64,000 nucleotides of DNA, from the NCBI RefSeq assembly GCF_036850765.1, contig NC_089490.1, forward strand, positions 102,846,074-102,910,073, read 5' to 3'. The position numbers and the translations under genes were made by a program. Source of the stretch: Saccopteryx bilineata. Lineage: Eukaryota; Chordata; Mammalia; Chiroptera; Emballonuridae. Every line of letters begins with the position of its first letter. The first letter of the stretch is position 1. Shown here one piece after another: positions 1 to 11,049 of this stretch. The notes beneath the pieces were generated by a model. It worked only from the letters and a program-made list of their open reading frames with translations, was not told the DNA's origin and made no database searches.

Positions 1-84
1 GAAGCTATGCTACACTTTAACTTAAGAAACCAGATGTCTTTATAATCAAAGCCAAGCTATTTACCGAACATGCAACGAAGAGTA

Positions 85-300
85 TGCTAGCAGATGATCT
101 GGGTTCATATCTCAGACCTGTCCCTTATTAACTATGAAACCTTGGGCAATTACTTAATCCCTCTTTATCTTAATTTCCTCATTTCTAAAGTGAGGATAAT
201 AAGACTATTTCACAGGGTCTCTGTGTGGATTACATGAGCTAATGCGTAGACAGGGTTTAGGACAATGCCCGGCTCCTAGCATGCCCTTGGTACATGTGAC
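85..300 (+). repeat. MIR SINE
   Basis: Old mammalian MIR copy. The central part resembles the MIR core: loss of data-like text around 'tgggcaattactta' followed by 'cctcatttctaaagtgagg' and 'aataataagac'-like sequence is typical of the family. It lies in an ANO4 intron. Boundaries are approximate. Confidence 0.7.
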
Positions 301-542
301 CTTATAATGATTATTTTCTTAATCTTATCTCCTGGGAGAGAAAAGCTAACAAAATCCCTTTGCATAATTATTGAGTGTATATTTTTTTAAAATCATGTTC
401 TAGCTTTGTAACATTGGGGCGGAAGTTAGGGGTAGGTATGGGCCAGTTGTATTACTTCTGAAGAAAGCAGTTCTTTCTGGGGAACTTGAAAATTAAAAGA
501 GCAGTAGAATTGATGTTTAATATTTCTTAGATTGCTTATGCC

Positions 543-734
543 CAGGGGTCCCCAAACTTTTTACACAGGGGGCCAGTTCACTGTCCCTCAGACCGTTGGG
601 GGGCCGCCACATACAGTGCTCCTCTCACTGACCACCAGTGAAAGAGGTGCCCCTTTCTGGAAGTGCGGCGGGAGCTGTATAAATGGTTTCAGGGGGCCAC
701 ATGCAGCCCGTGGGCCGTAGTTTGGGGATGCCTG
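543..734. mobile_element. hAT-type MITE with CAGGGGTCCCCAAAC ends
   Basis: The element begins CAGGGGTCCCCAAAC and ends with the near-complement GTTTGGGGATGCCTG, so it has terminal inverted repeats. The interior is GC-rich. The same family recurs at 9222-9540. No clean 8-bp target duplication is visible here, suggesting an older copy. It lies in an ANO4 intron. Confidence 0.8.
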
Positions 735-1079
735 CTCTACTGATGTTTTCAGAATTTCACTTATCAAATGGTAGAGCAATAGAACTTGGAGAAAAAATCA
801 ATGTGGTCATTAATAATAAAACTTAATAGAGAGAATTCATTAAGAGAAATGATCACTTTGAGGCTTCTTCATGGATGCCTCTCCCATAAAGAAGAAAATG
901 AACCAATAATGTTGGTATATTGAGTGCTTGCAAAGAAGCTTTTATGTGGCTAGAACTGGAGTGCTCCAAATACTGTGCCATCTTTGCAACAAGAAACAAG
1001 TCTCAGTGAATTCTAACTACTCACTTCTGTTCTTGCTGCTTTATTTCTTAATGACTTTCTGCTTTGTTATATTTTTTAA

Positions 1080-3005
1080 ATTTACTCATTGATATATAAT
1101 ATATAGTGAGAAAAGTATATAGATCATGTGTACAGATCAATGAATTTTCACACAAATGAAACCAGTCTGTGTAGGAGAGGGGTTACCAACTACTGCCCAT
1201 AGGCCAAATCCAGTCCCCTGCCTGTTTTTGTAAATAACATTTTATCGGCACACAGAAACACAGATTTATTTACATATTATCTGTAGTTGCTTTTGCATTA
1301 CAGCAGCAGAGCTGAGTTGTTTTGAGGGAGACTGTATGGCCTGAATAGCCGGAAATATCTACTGTCTGGCTCTTTACAGGAAATGTTTGCCATCCTGTGA
1401 GCTAGATCAAGGAACAGAATATTGCCCGTATCGAAGAGGCTCTCTCCTCTCCTCTCCCAGTCGTAACACCCTCCCTAACCACTTTCCTGATTTCTAACAC
1501 CATATATTAATTTTGCCTGTTTTTGATCTCCATGTATGTGGAATTGTACAATACTCTTTTGTAAATGACTTTTTTCATTCAATATCATGTTTCTTAGATT
1601 CTTCCATGTTGTTACAGGGAACAACTGTTCATTGCTGTATAGTATTCTAGAATGTGTGTCTGAAGCAGAATGATAAAAGAGGCACAGTTTGTCTTTGATA
1701 CCCTCTCCCACCTCTCCTTCAGTCATACTTTTTTGCATTTTCACTCCCAGATACTCCCCAACTTTGTCCTCTGCCCTCCAAAGAACACCCTTACCCCCAC
1801 CAACCAATCCCGCAACCATCCCATATCATGTACATCTGAACATTGCTCAAGGTTCATGTACTAGATAGATGCATTTTAACAGAAATCAAAAGACTATTGA
1901 GTTGAGGTTAAAGAAAAAAAAACAGGAAAGTTTACCTGTGGGAGTGCAGGCATCAGTGTGCCAATAGACAAACTATTTTGTGAGTTTACAGATCTTCTAG
2001 GCTCCTGAAAATAGGAATTCACTATTATTTATCCATTTATTCTTCTGGTAATAGATAGATGGATTGTTTCTAGGAGGGGTCTCTTACAAATCACAGAGCT
2101 GTAACATTTCTGTATGTGTGCTTTGGTTAATATAAGTACAGATTTCTGAAGGGAACTTATATAGGAGTATAGTTACTAGGTCATAGATATGCATTTGTGG
2201 ATGATGTTCAGCAGACACTTGCAAAGTTTTCAAAAGTGGGTTGTATCCATTTACACTCCAACCAGCAGTATAAGAGCTTCAGTTATGCCACATACTAACT
2301 AAAACTTATTAGTGTCATCCTTCTGAAAACTTTGGCTATTCTGGTTGATATGTAGCAGTATCTCATCATAGTTTTAATTTGAAATGTCATGGCAATTAAT
2401 AATGCTGAGCACCTTTCCATATGCTTATGGTCTTTTGAATATCCTTGTTTGTGAATTCCCCTTCAAACCAATATTTTGTTGTTGTTTTTTTCTTGGTGAT
2501 TTATAAAATCGTATCTGTATGTGTGTGTGTGTTTGTGGGGGTAAATAAAATATTCTTTCCTGGTTGGTGGCTGACTTTTTACCCTCTTGACGATATAGTT
2601 TAATGGACAGAAGTTTCAACTTAATGCTTCTTAAAAATGTTCTATATAACTTTTAGGATCAGGTATCTAATTTATACAAAAATCTTACCAAAGAATTGGT
2701 TGGGATTGAATTGAACCCCTAGATCAACTTGGGGAGAATTTAGGGCTTTTTATAATCTATGAAAATGATATATCTCTGCATTTATTTCTTTTCACATTTT
2801 TCTCAGCAATTTTTATGGATTTTAATATACAGATTTTGTACAATTTTGATTAGATTTATCCCTAGGTGCTTTATGAATTTAGTGCAATTGCAAACTATAT
2901 TATTTGAAAATAATGACAAATTTACTTTTTCCTTTCTAATTGGATGCCTTTTATTTTTTTTCCTGTGTGATTGCTGTGGATAGGACTTCAAATACTATGT
3001 TGGGT
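1080..3005 (-). repeat. Old L1 fragment(s), antisense
   Basis: Read on the minus strand this resembles the 3' half of L1 ORF2 and its 3' UTR. On the plus strand, text such as 'ttcattcaatatcatgtttcttagattcttcc' (1575 region) and 'tccatttacactccaaccagcagtataagag' (2248 region) is the usual antisense appearance of L1 ORF2. It is interrupted by a hAT MITE at 1176-1398. No open reading frame of length survives. Confidence 0.7.
1176..1398. mobile_element. Old mammalian hAT MITE
   Basis: The ends are AGGGGTTACCAACTA and TGTTTGCCATCCTGTG, which are imperfect inverted repeats. The interior ('ggccaaatccagtcccctgcc', 'tgtttttgtaaataacattttat') matches a common eutherian hAT MITE that I recognise by sequence but will not name. 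It is inserted in the antisense L1. Confidence 0.65.
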
Positions 3006-4612
3006 AAAAGCAGTGTGTCGTTTGTGGAGCTTGTTAGATGGTGCTCTGGTATGGTCTTAAAGGCAGCCACCAGGTGTGTTGGATGTTGAGCCTCCTGGGA
3101 GGGGCTCTGGTGTAGGCCAAGGCCAGCCACTGTTGTGTTGAGCTTGGGATTTCTTGGTAGAAGGGACAAACTTATCTGCAGTTGGTTGCTACTTGTGCTG
3201 AGCTTGAAGGTGCTAGGAGAAGCTATGCTGTGAATCAAGGTCATCTTCCACTGTGCCATGCTTGGGACCCTTTGCTAGGCACTACGATGTGAGCTGAGGC
3301 CAGCCAGAACTTTTGCTGGACTTGTGGCTGTTCAGTTGAACCTATGTTTCAGGCCAAGACTTACCAGGCTTGGGCCACCTGACAGAAGTTACAATGCAAG
3401 TTGAGACTGGTGACCACTTGTACTGGGTTTGGGGACACTTACCAAGAGCTATAAGGCATGCTGAGGCTGGCTGCTGCTTGTGGAGTTTGTAGACCTTTAA
3501 GAAATTAGGCAAAAGTATGAAGCATGAGCCGCGGGAGGGCCCTTGTTTGGAGGAGCCACTGGAAGAGACTCAGATGGGCAAGCAAGTTGGGTGAGGTGAA
3601 TGGTGCGAGCCAGGCTAACAGAGCACGTATTTGGCACCAGGCAGCACGAGGCCAGCTGAGTGGGAGACGAGCTCAACAAAAGAACAATGGTGCTTCTATT
3701 CCAGGAAAGGAGATGCCCCAACCCCTTCCCCTCCAGCTCTTGCTCTAAAGTTAGTCAATTTACTTAGTCCCCTTATGTCCCTGATGCTTTTGAGCTGCTG
3801 CTCTGCAGTAAGCTAAGTGCAAGAGAGTTTGTGAGTCTGTTCATGGGCCCTTTAAGTGGAGCAACTGGGGCCCTGGCCAGTTGGTTCATTAATAGAGCAT
3901 CAGCCCAGCCTGTGGAAGTGCCAGGTTCGATTCCTGGTCAGAGCACACAGGAGAAGCCACCATCTGTTCCTCCACCCCTTCCCCTTCTCTCTCTCTCTCT
4001 TACTTTCCTGCAACCATGGTTCAATTTGAGCAAGTTGGCCCTGGCACTAAGGGTGGTTCCATGGCCTTGCCTTAGGGGCTGATATAGCTTGTTGGTGAGC
4101 AACAGAGCCATGGCTCCAGATCAGAAGAGCATCTATAGGGGGCTTGCCAGGTGGATCCATCAGGGGTGCATGTAGAGTCTGTCTCTCTGCCTCCCCTCCT
4201 CTAAAAAAAAAAAAAAGAGGAGCAAATGGGTCTCTAGCAGCCCTCTGTCTATATTAGACACAATTCCCACTGGTTTTCACAGCCAGAGGTTATGGGGACT
4301 CCTCTTCCCAGTACTTGTGCCCTGGTCTGGGGAGCCCAGTGTGGGACTGGAACTCCTCTTTTCTCATGGGGGACCTCTAGAGCCAAGCTGTCCCTCCCAA
4401 ATCATAATCCCAACATGTTGGGTGTGCGATCCGCCCATTCTGTCTCTACCCCTCCTACTATTGATGTGGCTCCTTCTTTCCATCCTTGGTTAGAGGATTT
4501 CTGTTCAGCTGGTCTTCAGGTGGTTCTCAATGATGGCTGCTTTATAATTGAGTTGTAATTGTGATGTGGGAGGAAGAGAGCACAGAGTTTACCTACTCTG
4601 CCATCTTAACCA
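3006..4612 (-). repeat. Bat L1 5' UTR, antisense
   Basis: On the minus strand this starts near 4612 with a GGTTAAGATGGCAG-type L1 head (complement of 'ctgccatcttaacc') and continues into degenerate repeats of about 75-80 bp rich in 'ctgaggctggc'/'gccagcc' motifs. The same repeats occur in the sense L1 5' UTR at 11.8-12.4 kb. It is split by a VES SINE at 3870-4218. At its 3' side it joins L1 ORF2-like sequence directly near 3005. Confidence 0.65.
3870..4218 (+). mobile_element. VES-type tRNA SINE
   Basis: The tRNA-like head starts at CCCTGGCCAG, with A-box- and B-box-like segments ('tggttcattaatagagc', 'aggttcgattcc'). A CT-rich segment and a poly(A) tail follow. It is flanked by a 12-bp duplication, GGAGCAACTGGG (3858-3869) and GGAGCAAATGGG (4219-4230), with one mismatch. 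Confidence 0.9.
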
Positions 4613-4619
4613 GAAGCCA

Positions 4620-5480
4620 ACCTCTCATTGAATGTTTTTAAGACTTTATAATTTTAGAGTTGTTTTAGGTTTAGCACAAAGTTGAGAGGGAGGTACAGAG
4701 ATTCCCATATGTCCCCTACACGTGCATAGCCTCCCACACTATCAGGGTCCCTCACCAAAACTGTATGGGGTCTTTTTTGTTGTTTGTTTGTTTGTTTGTT
4801 TTACCAAGGATGAACCTATAATAACATAATCACCCAAAGACCACAGTTTACTTCAGGGTTCACTCTTGGTGTTTGACATTCTGTGGGTTTAGACAAATTT
4901 ATAATGACATCTATCTAGCATTTTTATATCATGCAAAGTACTTTCACTGCTCTAAAAATCTTCTGTATGTATATGATCTAGCAATTACACTTCTGGTTAT
5001 ATACACAAAGAAAATGAAAACAAGATATTGAAGATATATATTCAACTTCCGTGTTTAGTGCAGCATTATTCACAGTGAGAGCCAATATATGGAAATAACC
5101 AAAGTGTTCATCAACGGATGAGTGGATAAAGAAGAAGTAATATGTAATATTATTCAGCTTTGTAAAAGAAGGACATCCTGCCATTTGCAACAACTTGGTT
5201 AGACCTTGAGCACATTATGCTAATGAGATAAGTCAGAGAAAGACAAGTTCTGTATGAGATCACTTATATGCCAGTTTTTCCACTATTTTATTTCTTGTCC
5301 ATGATCCATCCAGGATTCCACATTGTATTTAGATGCTGTCATCTCCTTAGTTTTCTCCAGTCTGAGGCAGTTCTTCAGTCTTTCTTTTTCATTATCTTGG
5401 CATTATCATGATCTTGACAGAAGATTACTGGTCAATAGTTTTATAAAGGCCCTTCAATTTGAGAGTGTAATATATTCTTG
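4620..5480 (+). repeat. Old L1 3' fragments
   Basis: 4620-4970 resembles an old L1M 3' UTR segment. About 4975-5275 is the sense 3' end of ORF2 ('gcattattcacagtgagagccaatatatgga', 'taatgagataagtcagag'). 5280-5480 looks like further L1M 3' UTR. Boundaries and order are uncertain, and more than one insertion is likely. Confidence 0.5.
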
Positions 5481-6362
5481 TGATTAGGTTGAGGCTATGC
5501 ATTTTTGGCAAAAGTACCAAGCAATGATTTTGTATCCGCCTTAGCGGATCATCTCGGGTATATGTTGTCAGTGTGTTCTGTTACTGGTGATACTAACTTT
5601 GATCACTTGGTTAAAGTAATGTCTACCGAGTTTCTCCATTATAAAGATACTAATTTAAATCCCTTTGTAATTAATAAATAACATGGGAAAATAATAATAT
5701 ACAACTACGCTTCTCTCTGCTAATTTTAACATTCTTTAAATTGTTCTTGCCTTCAGCAATCATTACCATAATACTTTATCAATATAGAAGGTATTTTTAT
5801 CATTCCTTCTACATTTATCAATTAAGATTCAACCATAGGGCAGAATGGCCACTTTAACCCCCATTTAGTTATTTATTCAATCACTTACTTAGACCAGTAA
5901 GGATGCAGACACTTAGTAGTTAGGTTATAATCCAATACCATCATTTTTGTTGCAAAAACTGTTCTAGCTTTGGCCACTGGGTTCTCCTTCAAATATGTCC
6001 TGTGTCCTATCATTTTTCAAGTACTTCCTTCCTTACTACATGACATCACATGATATTCTGGGCTTAACTCATATCTTCCCTGCCACAGCTCTGCAACCAA
6101 ACATTTTTCCATGAATCTCTGGTCCCTTTACTAGAGAATGGTATTCAGAAAACAAGATTGGACCCTAGGTATGATCATTGCTGTTAGGATGCCATTGCTT
6201 CCGGAGCCAGGGGTGCCTCTTTTCTCAGGATCTGCCCACCTTTCTGTTCCCTGGGCTTTGCTATTGGGGAGAAATGTAGGTTAAAACAATAACACACTCA
6301 TATTATTGTCCTTTTGAAAAAAGTCATGGGAAGCCAATACACTGTTTCCTTTTTCTCCCTAG

Positions 6363-6515
6363 TTCTCCAGTTTGGATTCACAACTATCTTTGTGGCAGCT
6401 TTTCCCCTAGCACCACTTCTGGCCTTACTGAATAACATAATTGAAATTCGGCTGGATGCTTACAAATTTGTCACACAATGGAGGCGACCTTTAGCTTCAA
6501 GGGCAAAAGACATAG
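6363..6515 (+). CDS. ANO4: ANO4 internal coding exon (TM8 region, Ca2+-site residues)
   Basis: Exon of anoctamin-4 (TMEM16D), a ten-helix membrane protein of the TMEM16 family. The acceptor is TTTTCTCCCTAG before 6363 and the donor is GTAAGT after 6515. The 153 nt read as 2 nt completing a codon, 50 codons and 1 nt carried over. The translation runs from [20 protein letters not shown] to [10 protein letters not shown]. It includes the helix motif [10 protein letters not shown]. By homology with ANO1, the E and D of IEIRLD are Ca2+ ligands of TM8, and both are intact. The split G/GA codon joins perfectly to the exon at 7325. ANO4 is favoured over ANO3 because of the downstream C-terminus. The upstream exons lie outside the window. 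Confidence 0.97.
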
Positions 6516-7324
6516 GTAAGTTGGATTTGGATATGTGTTTTAAAAGATATTAACCATCTGGTAGATAGAATATAAACAGCCACCGACTTTAGATTTTTAC
6601 TTACAGTTTCTATGTAAGTTGACTCAACTAACTCTTACAAAAGAATAATTCTGTCAGCTTTAAATAATACCGGGTAAGACATAAAGCTGCCTATTTTGGA
6701 TATTGATGATTTCCAGTGCTAGAGAATTTGACTTAAACAGATTCTCAATTAGTTATTTCTGTCTGAAGCCTTTGGAATCTAAAATTTTGACTACCCCTTA
6801 TTTTCTTTACAAAGTAGATTTTCCATCAGCCTAACTTTGTTTTGCTCTTTCCTAAATGTAAAGATTGAGTGTGGGTTCCTTTGGCTCACAGTGGTCCTTC
6901 AGCCTCTATGTGAAATGAACACACATTCCATGAGCACCTACTCTGGGTCAGTGTGTCAGGAACGGGGCCAATCAAGATGATCTAGAGGGCCCCTGTCTGT
7001 ACCTCTAAGGAGCTGATGGCAGATGGCATTGCACGTGCTAGTCTCATCAGAGGGGGTTGGACGCCTTATCATTGACCAGAGTTTACTTATGCCTGATCCG
7101 GATTGAGTTTTGAAGTCAGGAGCATTGGCACTTTCACCGACACTCCTTCAATGGCAGGTGCATGAAAGTACAAATTCTTAACTCCTGTTTGCAAATGCTA
7201 GTATTTGGGAACATGAAAGGACCCTCGGAAAGGACTGTTGAAAATTAGTTACGCCAGTTCATTTTATCCTTATTCCCTCTGCTGCTGTGTGTCTGGAATT
7301 AATACAATACTTCTCTTTGAATAG

Positions 7325-7472
7325 GAATTTGGTATGGAATTCTTGAAGGCATTGGAATTCTCTCTGTTATTACAAATGCATTTGTCATAGCGATAACATC
7401 TGACTTTATCCCTCGCTTGGTGTATGCTTATAAGTATGGACCTTGTGCAGGCCAAGGAGAAGCTGGGCAAAA
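7325..7472 (+). CDS. ANO4: ANO4 internal coding exon (TM9 region)
   Basis: Acceptor TTTGAATAG precedes 7325 and donor GTAAGT follows 7472. The 148 nt comprise 2 nt, 48 codons and 2 nt. The translation includes [20 protein letters not shown], a hydrophobic helix, then [18 protein letters not shown], ending in an extracellular-loop segment rich in G/E/Q. The cysteine in YGPC is conserved in the family. The final AA joins G from the next exon to give K. The exon is intact, with no stop or frameshift. Confidence 0.97.
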
Positions 7473-7904
7473 GTAAGTTTGCTCTAAAACCATCATGGAA
7501 TCCCCATTGCTTAGCCATTGTGTGGTGTTGGACACTCAGACAGAAGCCTCTACAGTGGAGTACAGAGGACACAAACCCAGGACAAGAAGTCCGGAGGTGG
7601 GAGAGGTGGAATTATAACACTTTCAGCCAAGGGGGTGGGGGGTCATACAAGTCAGACAAGTTTTAAATGGAATCCAATGTAAGAGCAACAATTAATCATT
7701 TCCCCCAGCCCCTAACCAATATCGATTCAGAGATGTGTGATGTGGTATTATTATGTGTGTAGCAGATCAGTAGTACGTGATGTAGTGTATATTTATGCCA
7801 TTTTTATGCAAAAGGATAGTTGTGTCTTTGTATCTTGACTCAGCAAATTCTACCTGGGAAATATGGAACCTTGTACTGAGCACCTGTGAGGTACTTGATA
7901 AATA

Positions 7905-8143
7905 CTGCTCTCAAAAATTAGGGGATCAGAGAACGTGCAGATACTCCAGTACTTTTCACTCTTTTGTATGGTGCATTTTCACCAATGAAATAAAAGTTGG
8001 TTTTACATCTCATTTGCATAGTCGAACAACTTTCTTTGACTTGTCATTTGCTTTTCTAATGTTCTTGTTTAATAAAAAAAAATCAAATGCTTTTTTTATC
8101 GCTTCATATTCATTTAGATATATCCCCTGATTTTTGTGAGCAG
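7905..8143. mobile_element. Mariner-like MITE (TA-flanked, CTGCTC...GAGCAG ends)
   Basis: A 239-bp element flanked by TA on both sides (7903-7904, 8144-8145). The inverted ends are CTGCTCTCAAAAATTAGGGG and its near-complement ending GATTTTTGTGAGCAG. The interior is AT-rich. A second copy of the same family, in reverse orientation, lies at 53553-53787. TA duplication and size fit a nonautonomous Tc1/mariner element. It sits in the ANO4 intron after the TM9 exon. Confidence 0.85.
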
Positions 8144-8533
8144 TATATATGTAAAATGAGTATATTTACCTGACCAGTGTCCATATTACTGCGGGAAAAT
8201 TGAGTGACATTGACGCCCCTGGGAGCTCAATTCTGTGGCATCACTTCCATGGTTCCCAAAACCAGGGCTTTGTGTTCCTGATCAGAGAAGGCCTTGGCAA
8301 AATTGTAACATCATTGCTTTACCCTTGGAAAAAAAGACAGGAAGTTTTAACATATTTTCATGGAAGAAAAGTCCCTTTTTGGCTAATGTCAAAATAACCT
8401 ATTCAAACTGTGGGGTTTACGTGTCTGTTGGTCAGAATGGGGTGTGTGTTGGGATCACTGGGTCTTTTCAATGCCCCAAAAAGCCTTGCCTTCCAGTTTA
8501 CTAGTCTGAGCCAAACTGATTCATTCTCTATAG

Positions 8534-8802
8534 CAGTGATTTTTAACCTTTTTCATCTCATGGCACACATAAACTAATTACTAAAATTCTGTGGCACACC
8601 AAAAAAATCTATTTTATTGCCTCTTTGACAAAAAATAAAAATAGGTATAGTTTTGATTCATTTACACCAGACAATTATTGTTGTGTTGGCTGCTGTCATT
8701 TATTAAATTTGACCATCTAAGGGAAAAGAGGTCAGGGCTCCTGACTACTCAGGTATTGGATGTTTTAAAAATTCATGCAGCACACTGGTTGAAAAATTGC
8801 TA
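8534..8802. mobile_element. hAT-type MITE (CAGTGATTTTTAACC ends)
   Basis: Starts CAGTGATTTTTAACC and ends GGTTGAAAAATTGCTA, an imperfect inverted repeat. Flanking 8-mers CTCTATAG (8526-8533) and CTCTAAGG (8803-8810) match at 6 of 8 positions and follow the nTCTAnnn target preference of hAT elements. It is intronic. Confidence 0.75.
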
Positions 8803-9221
8803 CTCTAAGGCTTAAATGATCAAATGCAATAAAGCTCACAGTCCAGCTATTTGAAGAGGCTTTTATAAAGTTCTTTACTAAAATAACCATGTGGCCATTA
8901 AACACTAATTATCTAGCAACTCTAAAAAAGCACACCATCCCATTCTGAGAGCTTTAGAGACGTCTGTTGTGCTACCCATGCACTTCTTTCCGACGGTAAC
9001 TGTTGTCAAAATTCTCGGCTTGCCTTAGCCTAAAGAACACTTAACTATTTTCAAGCCACTTTCACATATGTTTTGTATCTGATTCTCAAAACAAACCTGG
9101 AAGTGAGTCATGCATTTATTCCACTTTCTTTGAAGAGCAGGGATGAAGAGAGTGAAACCAGACTCACAAGGCAGTGTAACTGTTGGAGCCCACTCCTAGA
9201 TACTAAGCCTAGACTCTAGGC

Positions 9222-9540
9222 CAGGGGTTCTCAAACTTTTTACACAGGGGGCCAGTTCACTGTCCCTCAGACCGTTGGAGGGCTAGACTATAAAAAAAAC
9301 TTTGAACAAATCCCTGTGCACACTGCATATATCTTATTTTAAAGTAAAAAAATAAAATGGGAACAAATACAATATTTAAAATAAAGAACAAGTAAATTTA
9401 AATCATCAGTATTTCAATGGGAACTATGCTCCTCTCACTGACCACCAATGAAAGAGGTGCCCCTTCCAAAGTGCAGCGGGGCGGATAAATGGCCTCAGGG
9501 GGCCGCATGCGGCCTCCGGGCTGTAGTTTGGGGACCCCTG
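9222..9540. mobile_element. hAT-type MITE with perfect 8-bp target duplication
   Basis: Same family as 543-734: begins CAGGGGTTCTCAAAC and ends GTTTGGGGACCCCTG. It is flanked by exact duplications CTCTAGGC at 9214-9221 and 9541-9548. The interior carries an AT-rich stretch not seen in the shorter copy, so the two copies differ by an internal insertion or deletion. Intronic in ANO4. Confidence 0.92.
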
Positions 9541-9609
9541 CTCTAGGCAGTGCTCTCCTTCCTGAAGCACACTGCCCTTGGGGCATTTGCCAGTAAGTGG
9601 TTATCTGGT

Positions 9610-9827
9610 CATTGGTTCTCAACCTTTTTACACTTGGGGACCAGTGAAAAATGGAATTATTTTGTGGACCATGAAGGCAGAAATCACCTTGAGCATATAA
9701 GCAAGTTTGACTAAGATCATTGTGTCTATAATCTTCATACAACATCAGGGTGATTAATTCTTTTGTGGACCAGCATGAAATTTCTGGTAGACCAGTCCAC
9801 GGACTGATGGTTAAAAAACACCGAGCT
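9610..9827. mobile_element. hAT-type MITE (CATTGGTTCTCAACC end)
   Basis: Starts CATTGGTTCTCAACCTTTTT and closes with 'ggactgatggttaaaaaacacc', an imperfect complement. Interior phrases 'ggaccagtgaaaaatgg' and 'gtggaccagcatgaaatttc' echo each other in inverse order. It directly follows the previous MITE. The right boundary is uncertain. Confidence 0.6.
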
Positions 9828-10064
9828 CATGTAATAGTCCTTGGGGGTTAAATCCCAGTGGTTATCTCCATCCTTTCTCTACTCCAAATACAGTGAAACC
9901 TGTCTTGATTGGGGGAGAACCAAGAAGTGGAAATATTATGCACAGTTGATAGTTAATTAAAGCTTTAGAATAATAACAACCTATTAGATTTAAGACAGTG
10001 CTCATGGTGCTTAAAAATGTATCTGATAGCTGCCTTAATTCAACTTTATTGGGCTCTCTGGGCC

Positions 10065-10065
<1 letters not shown>

Positions 10066-10101
<36 letters not shown>
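10066..10101. repeat. (CA)n microsatellite
   Basis: An uninterrupted CA dinucleotide run of about 36 bp in an ANO4 intron, probably polymorphic. Confidence 0.95.
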
Positions 10102-10102
<1 letters not shown>

Positions 10103-11049
10103 CATTTCTCTTTGACTTAATAGCCTTCTGTGACTTTTAATCGTTATAGATCTACCTTTTACCTCCTAACTCATTGGTCATTTTTCTTCTCTTTAAGTGG
10201 CTGTATTTGTGTATGTTTCTTCATGAAGCTCATATTCTGCCCTGCTAGCCACTCTGCTATCCTTCTCAAGTCTTTTTCTCATTTAGAAATGCTTTAGAAA
10301 TGACTGAACCTGTAAAGGAGCAATACCGTCCAATGTTAGATGTCACAGGTTTTTGGAGTGGTATGTGTGGTTATGGTCAAATCCTACTTAGAATTCAATC
10401 TGGCTGTGAAATTGTCATATTTAAATTGACCCTAAATCCAACAAATTTCAACAAAACAAATCACTTTTCTCCAAAACTCCAGGCCACTTCTGTGCCTCCT
10501 TTGGACCATTGTTTCTGTTTTTGTTGGCTTCTCCACGGATGAGAATTTTACCCATGTGTTCAGGGTGATTCAGTTGGCATGACCCTCTTGCCTGTGACAG
10601 CATGTGTCCTTCATTCCTGTCTGTGCCTTTCAGCCACAACCTCTCCCCTCCCAGAGGTGCCCAGCAAATGAGTCTTCAGTGACACAAAGGGGCAGACATA
10701 CTCACTTTGCACCCAGTTCTGTACATAAAAGGAATGCTGTGGTGTGAGGCAATGTTCTCCGCACAGTGGCTACCCAAGAATTTTTCAAATGTTTTTATCT
10801 TTCATCTTAAGACACTCGTTTCGCCCACAGCCTGCCTGGGCAGATTCTTGGACCCGTGCCCATGATGAGACCTTTCATTGTTTACAAATTGAAGCCACTT
10901 CCTCTTTCAGGGTATACAAGAGCCATTTAGAAAAAAAAAAAAAGAATTAAAATCATCTCCGAGGAGACAGAAATTATGAAATAAATTGAGGATGTATACT
11001 ATAAAATTGGTTTGTTGATCAGAGTTAAAATCTCAATTAATAAACTAAA
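10103..11049. other. ANO4 intron, mostly unique sequence
   Basis: I see no exon, RNA gene or clear transposon here apart from a short A-tract at 10930-10943. Short ORFs show no recognisable protein family. Confidence 0.5.
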
